From contig JBAZLV010000014.1 in assembly GCA_041650055.1 (NCBI GenBank), forward strand, positions 1-46,968: a stretch of DNA of 46,968 nucleotides. The letters run 5' to 3'. The DNA comes from JBAZLV01 sp041650055. Lineage in GTDB: Bacteria > Nitrospirota > UBA9217. The notes below the pieces were generated by a model. That model searched no databases. It saw nothing but the letters and a program-made list of their open reading frames with translations, and had not been told where the DNA came from. Both the position numbers and the translations under genes were made by a program. The number at the start of each line of letters is the position of its first letter. Position 1 is the first letter of the stretch. Positions 6,663-13,818 of this stretch are shown here, piece by piece.

Positions 6663-8582
6663 ATGCTGCTCGATAGTATTCATACTGTAAAAGATTTAAG
6701 AGGTCTTCCTCCCCAGGACCTTCCCAAACTTGCTGAGGAAGTAAGGCAGGAAATCGTCACCGTGATATCAAAGACCGGGGGTCATCTGGCATCAAGTCTT
6801 GGTGTCGTTGATCTTACGATTGCCTTGCATTACGTGTTTAATACTCCGAAGGATAGGATCGTGTGGGATGTCGGACACCAGGCATATGCTCATAAAATCC
6901 TGACCGGCAGGCGCAAGGAATTCCAAACCATCCGTCAACATGACGGGATCAGTGGTTTTCCGAAACGGGATGAGAGTCCCTGCGATCATTTTGATGTGGG
7001 TCATGCGAGCACGTCCATTTCCGCTGCACTCGGGATGATTACCGCCCGTGACTTGAAAAAAGAGGATTATAAAGTCATTGCCGTTATTGGCGATGGATCC
7101 ATTTCGGCAGGTCTTGCTTTTGAAGGCCTGAATCAGACGGGTCATCTCCAAAAAAACCTGATCGTGGTTTTGAACGACAATGAAATGTCGATCAACCAGA
7201 ATGTGGGCGCCCTCTCTGCTTACTTAAACAGGCTCATGTCCGGCGACTTCTATACAAAACTTAAGGTAGAAACAAGGCATTTTCTTAAGGGAATACCACG
7301 CGTTGGCGAATCCATGGCCCAGTTTGCCAAGAAGGCAGAAGGCTCTCTCAAAGGGCTGGTTACTCCGGGCATGCTGTTTGAAGAGCTTGGCTTTCAGTAT
7401 ATCGGTCCCATTAATGGTCACAATATCCACGATATGCTTGAAATATTGCCGCTTGTAAAAAAGTTTGAATGGCCGACGCTTATTCATGTTGTTACGAAAA
7501 AGGGCAAAGGCTGTCCCTTTGCTGAATTGAAGCCGTCGCAATTTCACGGGACGCCTCCTTTTGATCCTGTAACCGGAAGCGTCGTTTCTCCGTCCGGATC
7601 TAAAAAAGTATTCAGCTATACAGAAGTGTTTGGACAGACGATGTTGAAACTGATGGAAGACAATGATTCAATTGTCGCTATATCAGCAGCCATGTCTGAA
7701 GGGACAGGGCTTGATAAAGCTGCTGAAAAATATCCAGGTCGCTTTTTTGATGTTGGCATGGCCGAGTCGCACGGTGTTACCTTTGCCTGCGGGCTTGCGG
7801 CTGAAGGAATGCATCCAGTGGCCGCTATCTATTCCACGTTTACCCAACGTGCTTATGACCAGATTGTGCATGATCTCTGCCTTCAAAATCTTCCCGTGAC
7901 ACTTGCTCTTGACCGGGCTGGCCTCGTGGGAGAAGACGGTCCCACACATCATGGTGCATTTGACATTGCCTATCTCCGGCATATTCCGAACATGATAGTT
8001 ATGTCCCCCTCCGATGAAAACGAGCTGCAGCACATGATTAAAACTGCAGTTGAATACCAAGGGCCTTCTGCTGTCCGATATCCACGGGGTGCCGGTTATG
8101 GTGCTTCCATGGACCAGGAACTGAAATCTCTTCCCCTAGGAAAAGGCGAGCTTCTCATTGATGGCAATGATGTGGTAATTATTGGCATCGGGAATATGGT
8201 TTATCCATCACGAGAGGCTGCTGAACGTTTGAAAGCTGATGGTATTTCTGCAGCAGTCATCAATGCTCGTTTTGTAAAACCGCTTGATCAAGACTTAATT
8301 ATTCGAATGGCAAAAAAAACAGGAAGAGTTGTCACGGTTGAAGAACATGCTCTTGCAGGCGGATTTGGAAGTGCGGTGCTTGAATGTCTTGATGCCGGTC
8401 GCCTTCATAACGTCAAAACCCTCCGGATCGGGCTCCCTGACCAGTATATTGAGCATGGATCGCAAACGATTCTTCGGAAGAAATACGGTCTTGATCGTGA
8501 TGGGATTTATGCGTCCGTAAAAACCTTTGTTGAAAAGCCCCAGATGAAGACGGTTGTTCCTATAATACGGCGCACGATATAG
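6663..8582 (+). CDS. dxs: 1-deoxy-D-xylulose-5-phosphate synthase
   Basis: 639 residues, full length. It joins pyruvate and glyceraldehyde 3-phosphate using thiamine diphosphate, the first step of the DXP isoprenoid pathway, also feeding thiamine and pyridoxal synthesis. Visible marks are GHQAYAHKILTGR near the N-terminus, the ThDP/Mg motif beginning GDG at residue 143 with NDNEMSIN further on, and DRAGLVGEDGPTHHG in the pyrimidine-binding domain. The C-terminal transketolase domain is present. ispH, the last step of the same pathway, is at 37330. AAGAGG precedes the ATG. A hairpin terminator lies 31 bases past the stop. Confidence 0.97.
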   Translation: MLLDSIHTVKDLRGLPPQDLPKLAEEVRQEIVTVISKTGGHLASSLGVVDLTIALHYVFNTPKDRIVWDVGHQAYAHKILTGRRKEFQTIRQHDGISGFPKRDESPCDHFDVGHASTSISAALGMITARDLKKEDYKVIAVIGDGSISAGLAFEGLNQTGHLQKNLIVVLNDNEMSINQNVGALSAYLNRLMSGDFYTKLKVETRHFLKGIPRVGESMAQFAKKAEGSLKGLVTPGMLFEELGFQYIGPINGHNIHDMLEILPLVKKFEWPTLIHVVTKKGKGCPFAELKPSQFHGTPPFDPVTGSVVSPSGSKKVFSYTEVFGQTMLKLMEDNDSIVAISAAMSEGTGLDKAAEKYPGRFFDVGMAESHGVTFACGLAAEGMHPVAAIYSTFTQRAYDQIVHDLCLQNLPVTLALDRAGLVGEDGPTHHGAFDIAYLRHIPNMIVMSPSDENELQHMIKTAVEYQGPSAVRYPRGAGYGASMDQELKSLPLGKGELLIDGNDVVIIGIGNMVYPSREAAERLKADGISAAVINARFVKPLDQDLIIRMAKKTGRVVTVEEHALAGGFGSAVLECLDAGRLHNVKTLRIGLPDQYIEHGSQTILRKKYGLDRDGIYASVKTFVEKPQMKTVVPIIRRTI

Positions 8583-8612
8583 AATCGTCAGGATCGAATA
8601 GTAACTCAGACT

Positions 8613-8644
8613 AAAAAGGCACGGAATCAATCCGTGCCTTCTGT
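8613..8644. terminator. Bidirectional terminator between dxs and the DUF2845 gene
   Basis: A 10-bp perfect stem (AAGGCACGGA/TCCGTGCCTT, 8616-8625 and 8631-8640) with a 5-base loop separates two convergent genes. On the minus strand it is followed by a T run (8617-8613 read as TTTTT), an ideal intrinsic terminator for the leftward gene. The plus-strand tail is less U-rich but may still stop dxs transcripts. Confidence 0.8.
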
Positions 8645-8673
8645 GCTTGTTTCTTCGATTATCACTCATGCGG

Positions 8674-9006
8674 CTATTTATCGAACCCGTAGTTTCCGGT
8701 TTGAATTTCAGTAACCGTTCCATTCTTCAGGGTAACAATGCGCATAAGCTGGTTCGGACCAAAATTATACGTCCATTTTTCCACGGTAATGAGAACGGCA
8801 TATTTGGTATCTCTGTCGATCCGTTGACTCACTTCTTCCTGATAGGACTCTTGGAAGTAGGGAGACCCACATTTTGAAATGATGTCTGAGCTTCGGTCAT
8901 CGATGGAAATAATTCCGCCTGAACAGCTCATGGTATCTGCATAGGCAGTTCCATACATCGGGAGAGACATTAAAACGGCAAGACAGATAAACATGTAGGA
9001 TTTCAT
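8674..9006 (-). CDS. Exported DUF2845-like protein
   Basis: From the ATG at 9006, which has a strong GAGGAGGT upstream, the protein has 110 residues. It starts with MKSYMFICLAVLMSLP followed by a signal-peptidase-like AYA site, so it is secreted to the periplasm. The mature part has SCSGGIISIDD, ISKCGSPYF and EKWTYNFGPN, the pattern of DUF2845 proteins of unknown function; the two Cys may form a disulphide. A longer frame starting further upstream lacks a ribosome site. It interrupts the dxs-tlyA pair on the opposite strand. Function is unknown. Confidence 0.8.
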   Translation of the reverse strand: MKSYMFICLAVLMSLPMYGTAYADTMSCSGGIISIDDRSSDIISKCGSPYFQESYQEEVSQRIDRDTKYAVLITVEKWTYNFGPNQLMRIVTLKNGTVTEIQTGNYGFDK

Positions 9007-9088
9007 ACGTACCTCCTCATGCATAATAAGACACAAAGACGTATTCATAGTTTAGCAAAATTGAAAAGAAAGTTTAAATTTTTCTCAT

Positions 9089-9832
9089 ATGACAACTATC
9101 CATAAAACACGACTTGACCGTCTTCTGGTCGATCGGAATTTTGCTGAAAGCCGTGAACGCGCTCAAGCAATGATCCTCGCAGGGCAGATACTGGTTAACG
9201 ACGTGAAACAGACTAAGGCCGGGTTCCTTGTTTCTGAAAATGCTGACATTAAAATCGTTGGCCAAGCGCTCCCGTATGTGAGCAGAGGCGGATTAAAGCT
9301 TGAAAAGGCGTTGAAGGAGTTTCAGATCCCGGTAGAAGAGAAGACAGCGCTCGATGTAGGCGCTTCAACCGGAGGATTTACTGATTGCCTTCTCCAGCAT
9401 GGAGTAAAAAAAGTATACGCTGTTGATGTGGGCTACGGCCAACTTGCCTGGAAAATCCGGCAAGACCCACGAGTCGTTGTCATTGAACGAACTAACATCC
9501 GGACCATTGCTCCGGAGCTTATTCCAGAAAAAATTGATCTGGTTGTGATTGATGTTTCTTTTATTTCTTTGGAAAAAGTGATTCCTTCTATTCTTCCGTT
9601 TCTTACTCCTTTGGCTACGCTTATTGCTCTTGTGAAACCGCAGTTTGAGGTTGGAAAAGAGCTTGTTGGTAAAGGCGGAATTGTTCGGGATGAATCGGCA
9701 AGAATGGCAGCTGTTGCCCGGATTACCGAATTTTTCAAAGATCATGGGTTCAAAGTGCGCGGTGTTACCTCATCTCCTATAACCGGCCAGGATGGAAATA
9801 TCGAATATCTCCTCTACGCTGTGTCCAAATGA
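9089..9832 (+). CDS. tlyA: TlyA-family rRNA 2'-O-methyltransferase
   Basis: 247 residues. An S4 RNA-binding domain (about residues 7-67; RLDRLLVDR, AESRERAQAMILAGQI) is followed by a FtsJ-like SAM methyltransferase domain with LDVGASTGGFTDCLL as the SAM-binding loop and the KPQFEVG segment. TlyA proteins methylate cytidine 2'-OH in 16S and/or 23S rRNA; some homologues are described as haemolysins, which is probably secondary. It lies in the classic xseB-ispA-dxs-tlyA neighbourhood. It reads divergently from the DUF2845 gene, with 82 bases between them. Confidence 0.92.
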   Translation: MTTIHKTRLDRLLVDRNFAESRERAQAMILAGQILVNDVKQTKAGFLVSENADIKIVGQALPYVSRGGLKLEKALKEFQIPVEEKTALDVGASTGGFTDCLLQHGVKKVYAVDVGYGQLAWKIRQDPRVVVIERTNIRTIAPELIPEKIDLVVIDVSFISLEKVIPSILPFLTPLATLIALVKPQFEVGKELVGKGGIVRDESARMAAVARITEFFKDHGFKVRGVTSSPITGQDGNIEYLLYAVSK

Positions 9833-9883
9833 TACGCTAATTCCCTTTCCTATTTTCTCACTTATCTATTCATATTAAAATTG

Positions 9884-9912
9884 TTGACAGGTGAACATAT
9901 GTCCACTATAGT
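9884..9912 (+). promoter_or_regulatory. Promoter of the SOS operon
   Basis: TTGACA (9884-9889), a 17-base spacer and TATAGT (9907-9912) make this the strongest promoter in the window. Counting from the -10 box puts +1 at 9919, the A of the first ATG of the operon, so the transcript may be leaderless. The spacer is filled by a LexA-box-like palindrome. Confidence 0.85.
9891..9906. promoter_or_regulatory. Probable LexA operator
   Basis: GTGAACATATGTCCAC is a palindrome with one mismatched pair and contains GAAC-N4-GTCC, one base from the GAAC-N4-GTTC box known from Bacillus-type LexA. It lies between the -35 and -10 elements, where bound repressor would block polymerase, and the operon downstream encodes DinB and LexA. 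Autoregulation by LexA is the simple reading. Confidence 0.72.
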
Positions 9913-9918
9913 ATTGCC

Positions 9919-10158
9919 ATGCCTACTGAGATTGATGAGCCTATTGATGTGGGAGTGATTTTTTCATGCGGAAAGATAAAGCCGATCTGGTTTGCCCGGA
10001 GCAGCCGCCAGATTCGGATTCAGAAGGTTACTTTTCATTGGAAAACCCGTCAGGGAAAAGAAGACCTGATTCATTTTTCCGTTACTGATGGGCACAATCT
10101 ATACGAAATCCGCTTTCATACCGAAACCATGATATGGAGACTGGCACATACTGAATAG
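9919..10158 (+). CDS. Small protein of unknown function, first gene of the SOS operon
   Basis: 79 residues, no signal or membrane segment. It begins MPTEIDEPIDVGVIF and has a beta-rich body with IRIQKVTFHW, FSVTDG and YEIRFHTETMIWRL. I have an impression of similar short proteins next to dinB-like genes, but I cannot name a family. The ATG coincides with the predicted transcript start and has no ribosome site upstream, so translation may be leaderless; in-frame GTGs at 9949 and 9955 would remove the EPIDV segment. It ends 6 bases before dinB, so coupled expression under LexA control is likely. A DNA-damage role is inferred from context only. Confidence 0.8.
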   Translation: MPTEIDEPIDVGVIFSCGKIKPIWFARSSRQIRIQKVTFHWKTRQGKEDLIHFSVTDGHNLYEIRFHTETMIWRLAHTE

Positions 10159-10164
10159 GATTTC

Positions 10165-11385
10165 ATGATGCGGACCATTATGCATATTGATATGAACGCC
10201 TTTTTCGCTTCTGTGGAACAGAGGGCCAATCCGGCTCTTCAAGGCAAACCCATGGCCGTGATCGGGTCAAAGCACCGGGGTGTTGTTCTCTCTCCCTCGT
10301 ATGATGCACGGGCTTTTGGAGTACGAACAGGGATGACGTATGGCGAAGCAAAAAAAGCATGTCCGCACATTGTTCTTGTCCCTGCGGATTCTTCGAAATA
10401 TGCTCATGCATGCCAAGAGTTAATTTCGATATGGAAAGATTTTACGCCGCTGGTTGAATTGTTTTCTATTGATGAAGCATTTCTCGATGTGACCGGATGT
10501 GACGAGCTTTTTGGAGATCCGGTTCAAATTGCCATTCAGATAAAAGAACGTATTTGGGATGAAACAGGTCTCTTGTGTTCTATCGGGATCGGACCGAATA
10601 AGCTTCTTGCAAAACTGGGGAGTGATCTCCAGAAACCGGATGGTCTCGTCTTTATTTCACCCGAAGATGTAGAAGCAGTGCTCGAAAATCTTCCGGTAAA
10701 AAAAATTTGCGGAATCGGCCCTAATTTAACCAGCCATTTGAGAGCCATAGGCATACGCACCTGCGGAGAACTTAGACGTACTCCGCTTAAGCAGCTTACT
10801 ACCACATTTGGCCTTATTGGAGAACGACTGCATGATATCAGTCTGGGATTGGATGATGATCCCGTCCGTTCTGAGGAAGAACAGGAAGCAGAAGATTCGA
10901 AGTCGATGGGACATAGCATGACGCTGGATGAAGATTGTTCGAGTAGGTCACTGATCGAGCGGCATATTCTTCAATTATCCGAAAAAGTCGGACGCAGGCT
11001 CCGGCGCGGTGCTTACAGCGGCCGCACCATAGCGCTTACCCTTCGTTACTCAGATTTTCATACCTTTACGAGACAGAAAAAACTGAATGCTGCAGTGAAT
11101 CATGGTCTGGATATTTATGCGGGAGCAGCAGCCTTGTTCCAGGAGATCCAGCTTCAACAGCCAATACGGCTTGTAGGCGTGAGTGTTTCAGGACTTGAAC
11201 AAAACGGGGTACAGATGCCACTTTTTGAAAAGGACAGGAAGCGGACATGGATAACTGAAGCAATGGATGAGATCAATGATGAATACGGCGAATGTACGGT
11301 TACCTGGGGAACGCTTGTACACAGAAGCCATCATGAACGGATCATTTCACCGGCATGGCGGCCGGGCGGGGACAGACAATACTGA
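10165..11385 (+). CDS. dinB: DNA polymerase IV
   Basis: 406 residues, a full Y-family polymerase. The first catalytic Asp is in MHIDMNAFFASVEQ, the next catalytic acids in FSIDEAFLDVTG. YDARAFGVRTGM (finger), CSIGIGPNKLLAKLGSD (palm/thumb) and the little-finger region follow. It extends DNA past lesions at the cost of fidelity. There are two ATGs, at 10165 and 10168; either could be used. It is second in a three-gene operon ending in lexA, under a LexA-like operator. A clamp-binding motif may be MPLFEK near residue 350 (QMPLF), a plausible beta-clamp box. Confidence 0.96.
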   Translation: MMRTIMHIDMNAFFASVEQRANPALQGKPMAVIGSKHRGVVLSPSYDARAFGVRTGMTYGEAKKACPHIVLVPADSSKYAHACQELISIWKDFTPLVELFSIDEAFLDVTGCDELFGDPVQIAIQIKERIWDETGLLCSIGIGPNKLLAKLGSDLQKPDGLVFISPEDVEAVLENLPVKKICGIGPNLTSHLRAIGIRTCGELRRTPLKQLTTTFGLIGERLHDISLGLDDDPVRSEEEQEAEDSKSMGHSMTLDEDCSSRSLIERHILQLSEKVGRRLRRGAYSGRTIALTLRYSDFHTFTRQKKLNAAVNHGLDIYAGAAALFQEIQLQQPIRLVGVSVSGLEQNGVQMPLFEKDRKRTWITEAMDEINDEYGECTVTWGTLVHRSHHERIISPAWRPGGDRQY

Positions 11386-11439
11386 AACAAAAAGCATGAT
11401 GCAGGATCCGGATGCCAGATACATAATAGAGAGCAATGA

Positions 11440-12054
11440 ATGAAAAAGAAAATAAGTGAACGGCAACAGAAAATTTATGAGTTTATTCGGACAACGTTGA
11501 TCGAAAAATCAATTCCGCCCAGTATGCGGGAGATTGGTAAAACGTTCGGAATCCGTTCCACGAATGGCGTGGAGGGTCATCTTTCCGCACTGGAACGAAA
11601 CGGCTTGATTGTTCGAAAACGGGGTACGTCCCGGGGAATAACCTTATCCGAAACCACAAACATGCCGGTGGCAATTCCTCTTCTCGGAAGAGTTGCTGCA
11701 GGCCATCCGGTTTTCTCACCTGAGAACCGGGACGGGGACGTTATGGTTGATCTCGAATTTTTTTCAGTCAAAAAACCGCATACGCTTTTTGCCTTACATG
11801 TCCGGGGTGAAAGCATGGTGAATGCGCACATCCTGCCCGGAGATACGATTCTCGTGCGCATGCAATCATCGGCAGAAAATGGCGATATTGTGGTAGCCCT
11901 GGTGGATGGTGAAGCAACGGTCAAACGGTTTTTTCAAGAAAAAAAAGGAATTCGATTACAGCCTGAAAATAACACCATGAGTCCTTTGTTTGTGAAAGAC
12001 GGCGATTTTCGTATTCTGGGAAAAGTAGTAGGAGCTATGAGGAGATTGACATAA
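11440..12054 (+). CDS. lexA: SOS repressor LexA
   Basis: 204 residues. A winged helix N-terminus (PPSMREIGKTFGI, then STNGVEGHLSALERNGLI as recognition part) is followed by the cleavage site Ala87-Gly88 (GRVAAGHP), the catalytic Ser125 (GESM) and Lys162 (EATVKRF). The protein should repress SOS genes and cut itself when RecA filaments form. It is the last gene of the small ORF-dinB-lexA operon and probably controls it through the palindrome at 9891. The next gene is convergent and no hairpin terminator is visible in the 65-base gap. Confidence 0.96.
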   Translation: MKKKISERQQKIYEFIRTTLIEKSIPPSMREIGKTFGIRSTNGVEGHLSALERNGLIVRKRGTSRGITLSETTNMPVAIPLLGRVAAGHPVFSPENRDGDVMVDLEFFSVKKPHTLFALHVRGESMVNAHILPGDTILVRMQSSAENGDIVVALVDGEATVKRFFQEKKGIRLQPENNTMSPLFVKDGDFRILGKVVGAMRRLT

Positions 12055-12119
12055 CTCACTTACTGATTATCTCTGGAAATCGAGCCATTAAACTTCAACG
12101 CAACATGCAGTGCTATAAG

Positions 12120-13568
12120 TCAGCGGGCGGAAAGAGCAACGCACTTGCGTGCCAGTATCGCCGTAGGATCAAGAATCGCGACACTCCTATCTCCAATATG
12201 AAAATCATTATTTTCCGACTGCAGTAAAGGCAATTCAGTACAGCCAAGGATGATTACTTCTGCACCTCGTTTCACCAGATGCTCGAGTGCCTGATTGAGA
12301 TCATCCTTGCACTCTCCTTCTGTGAAACCTGCCTTGACTCCTTTTTCTCCATAAATAGCGTTCATTACTTTTTTCTGGAAATCATCATCAGGAATGATCA
12401 GATCAAAATTCGTTTTTGCCACCATATCATGATACACACGGCTCTTTACTGTGCCTGTGGTTGCCAGCAATCCGATGATCTTACGGTCGCTGAAGTTCTG
12501 ACGGATATATTCTACGGTCTCGAACAACATATTGACAATCGGAATTGAAAGATATGGTTGTATGCGTTCTACAAACGCATGAGCCGTATTGCATGGTATG
12601 GTTATAATATCAGCATCATCAGCTTCCAGCCTCTTACATGCTGAATACAAAGCAATAGTCGGATCGATTCCTGCACCGATTAAGTTTGCCGTGCGATCTG
12701 GTATCTGAGGATTGTGTTCCACGATCATTTTGATGTGCTCCTGATCCTTCTTTGCATGAGTATGGTGTATGATCTTGTTCATAAAGTCAGTTGTAGCAGC
12801 AGGTCCTACTCCTCCAATGATTCCGATTTTGAAGGTTTTTGCCGGCAAATTTTTCTCAGACTCGATTGCGTATTCAGCATAAACCTGATTAGCATCGATT
12901 ATTGGCACACCTCGTGCTCGAAGAGACTTAACTACGATCGATATTTCAGTAAGTCCCGGCATGATAATTTCAGCGCCTTGGTCCATAAGATCACAACAGG
13001 ACTTGTAGAGAAGCTCAATTGACCTGCCTCGGAGATGCCCGCTTCGTAGACCCAGTGGCCCATAAATCGCTTCCATGAGGCATTCATTCTGTACTTGCTG
13101 GCGAGGATAAATTAGTTCATAAGGCGACGTAAAGTACTTTTCGAAGAGCGCTTTTTTCTTAGAATAATTCGAAGTCAAAATCCCCAGACGGTGAGCGGCA
13201 GGATATTTTTTTTGAATATGCACTTTCTGTGCTTCGACAATATCTACAATTGGAAGCCTGGTTTCTGCTTTCAGTTCATCAATAAAGGTATGGCTGATAA
13301 AACAGGGAAGAATAATGGCATCCACTTTTCTTTCTTCGAATACTTTTATCATATTAAAAACATACATCTTTCGACTGGTTTGGTTGGCATTTTCTCCTCC
13401 CGTTATTCCTATCGCCTCGAAAGGATGCTGCTCAAATATGATGTCAAACTGGTCGCTATCACTATATGCATGCGTAGCTTTTACAAGCTTGGAAAAAATA
13501 TCGGCGCATCCAAGTGCTCCTAATCCGCCGATAATTCCGTAACATTGTTTTCCGGTTTTGCGGTTCAT
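12120..13568 (-). CDS. Fused double Asp/Glu racemase-like protein
   Basis: 482 residues from the ATG at 13568, which follows a perfect AGGAGG; an upstream in-frame extension lacks support. The protein is two Asp/Glu-racemase domains in tandem (about 8-240 and 245-480), each beginning with GIIGG. The C-terminal half has both catalytic Cys: C326 in IPCNTAH and C443 in LGCTEL. In the N-terminal half C89 is kept in LPCFISH, but the second Cys is Leu206 (PGLTE). Two-domain fold repeats could mimic the dimer of aspartate racemases. Substrate is unknown; aspartate or glutamate is likely. It is a single gene with its own promoter, convergent with lexA. Confidence 0.87.
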   Translation of the reverse strand: MNRKTGKQCYGIIGGLGALGCADIFSKLVKATHAYSDSDQFDIIFEQHPFEAIGITGGENANQTSRKMYVFNMIKVFEERKVDAIILPCFISHTFIDELKAETRLPIVDIVEAQKVHIQKKYPAAHRLGILTSNYSKKKALFEKYFTSPYELIYPRQQVQNECLMEAIYGPLGLRSGHLRGRSIELLYKSCCDLMDQGAEIIMPGLTEISIVVKSLRARGVPIIDANQVYAEYAIESEKNLPAKTFKIGIIGGVGPAATTDFMNKIIHHTHAKKDQEHIKMIVEHNPQIPDRTANLIGAGIDPTIALYSACKRLEADDADIITIPCNTAHAFVERIQPYLSIPIVNMLFETVEYIRQNFSDRKIIGLLATTGTVKSRVYHDMVAKTNFDLIIPDDDFQKKVMNAIYGEKGVKAGFTEGECKDDLNQALEHLVKRGAEVIILGCTELPLLQSENNDFHIGDRSVAILDPTAILARKCVALSAR

Positions 13569-13595
13569 ACAACTCCTCCTTTGTTCCGTAAAATT

Positions 13596-13625
13596 ATTAT
13601 AACTCTTATATATATCTTCCCACAA
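13596..13625 (-). promoter_or_regulatory. Promoter for the racemase gene
   Basis: On the minus strand TTGTGG (13625-13620), an 18-base spacer and TATAAT (13601-13596) precede the gene, whose ATG is 28 bases downstream of the -10 box. The -35 is only half matched. Confidence 0.5.
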
Positions 13626-13736
13626 TAACAAATACTAAACTCGGTATAGACCACGAGAAACTATCAATTGTAGGATCAGTGCTGCTTGTTAATTTTTCTC
13701 TTTTCTTGTATTTTGAAGCTTTCTCCAACTTTTCGT

Positions 13737-13765
13737 TTGATTTTATCCGCTTGTGATGTTATATT
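13737..13765 (+). promoter_or_regulatory. Promoter for the PBP1A gene
   Basis: TTGATT (13737-13742), a 17-base spacer and TATATT (13760-13765) match sigma-70 well. The predicted leader is about 47 bases. The remaining roughly 110 bases towards the divergent racemase promoter are AT-rich with no further motif that I can see. Confidence 0.6.
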
Positions 13766-13818
13766 TTTGAGCATTGTTTCAAAAATCGATCGAAAAACCG
13801 CGAGGTTATTGATATTTC

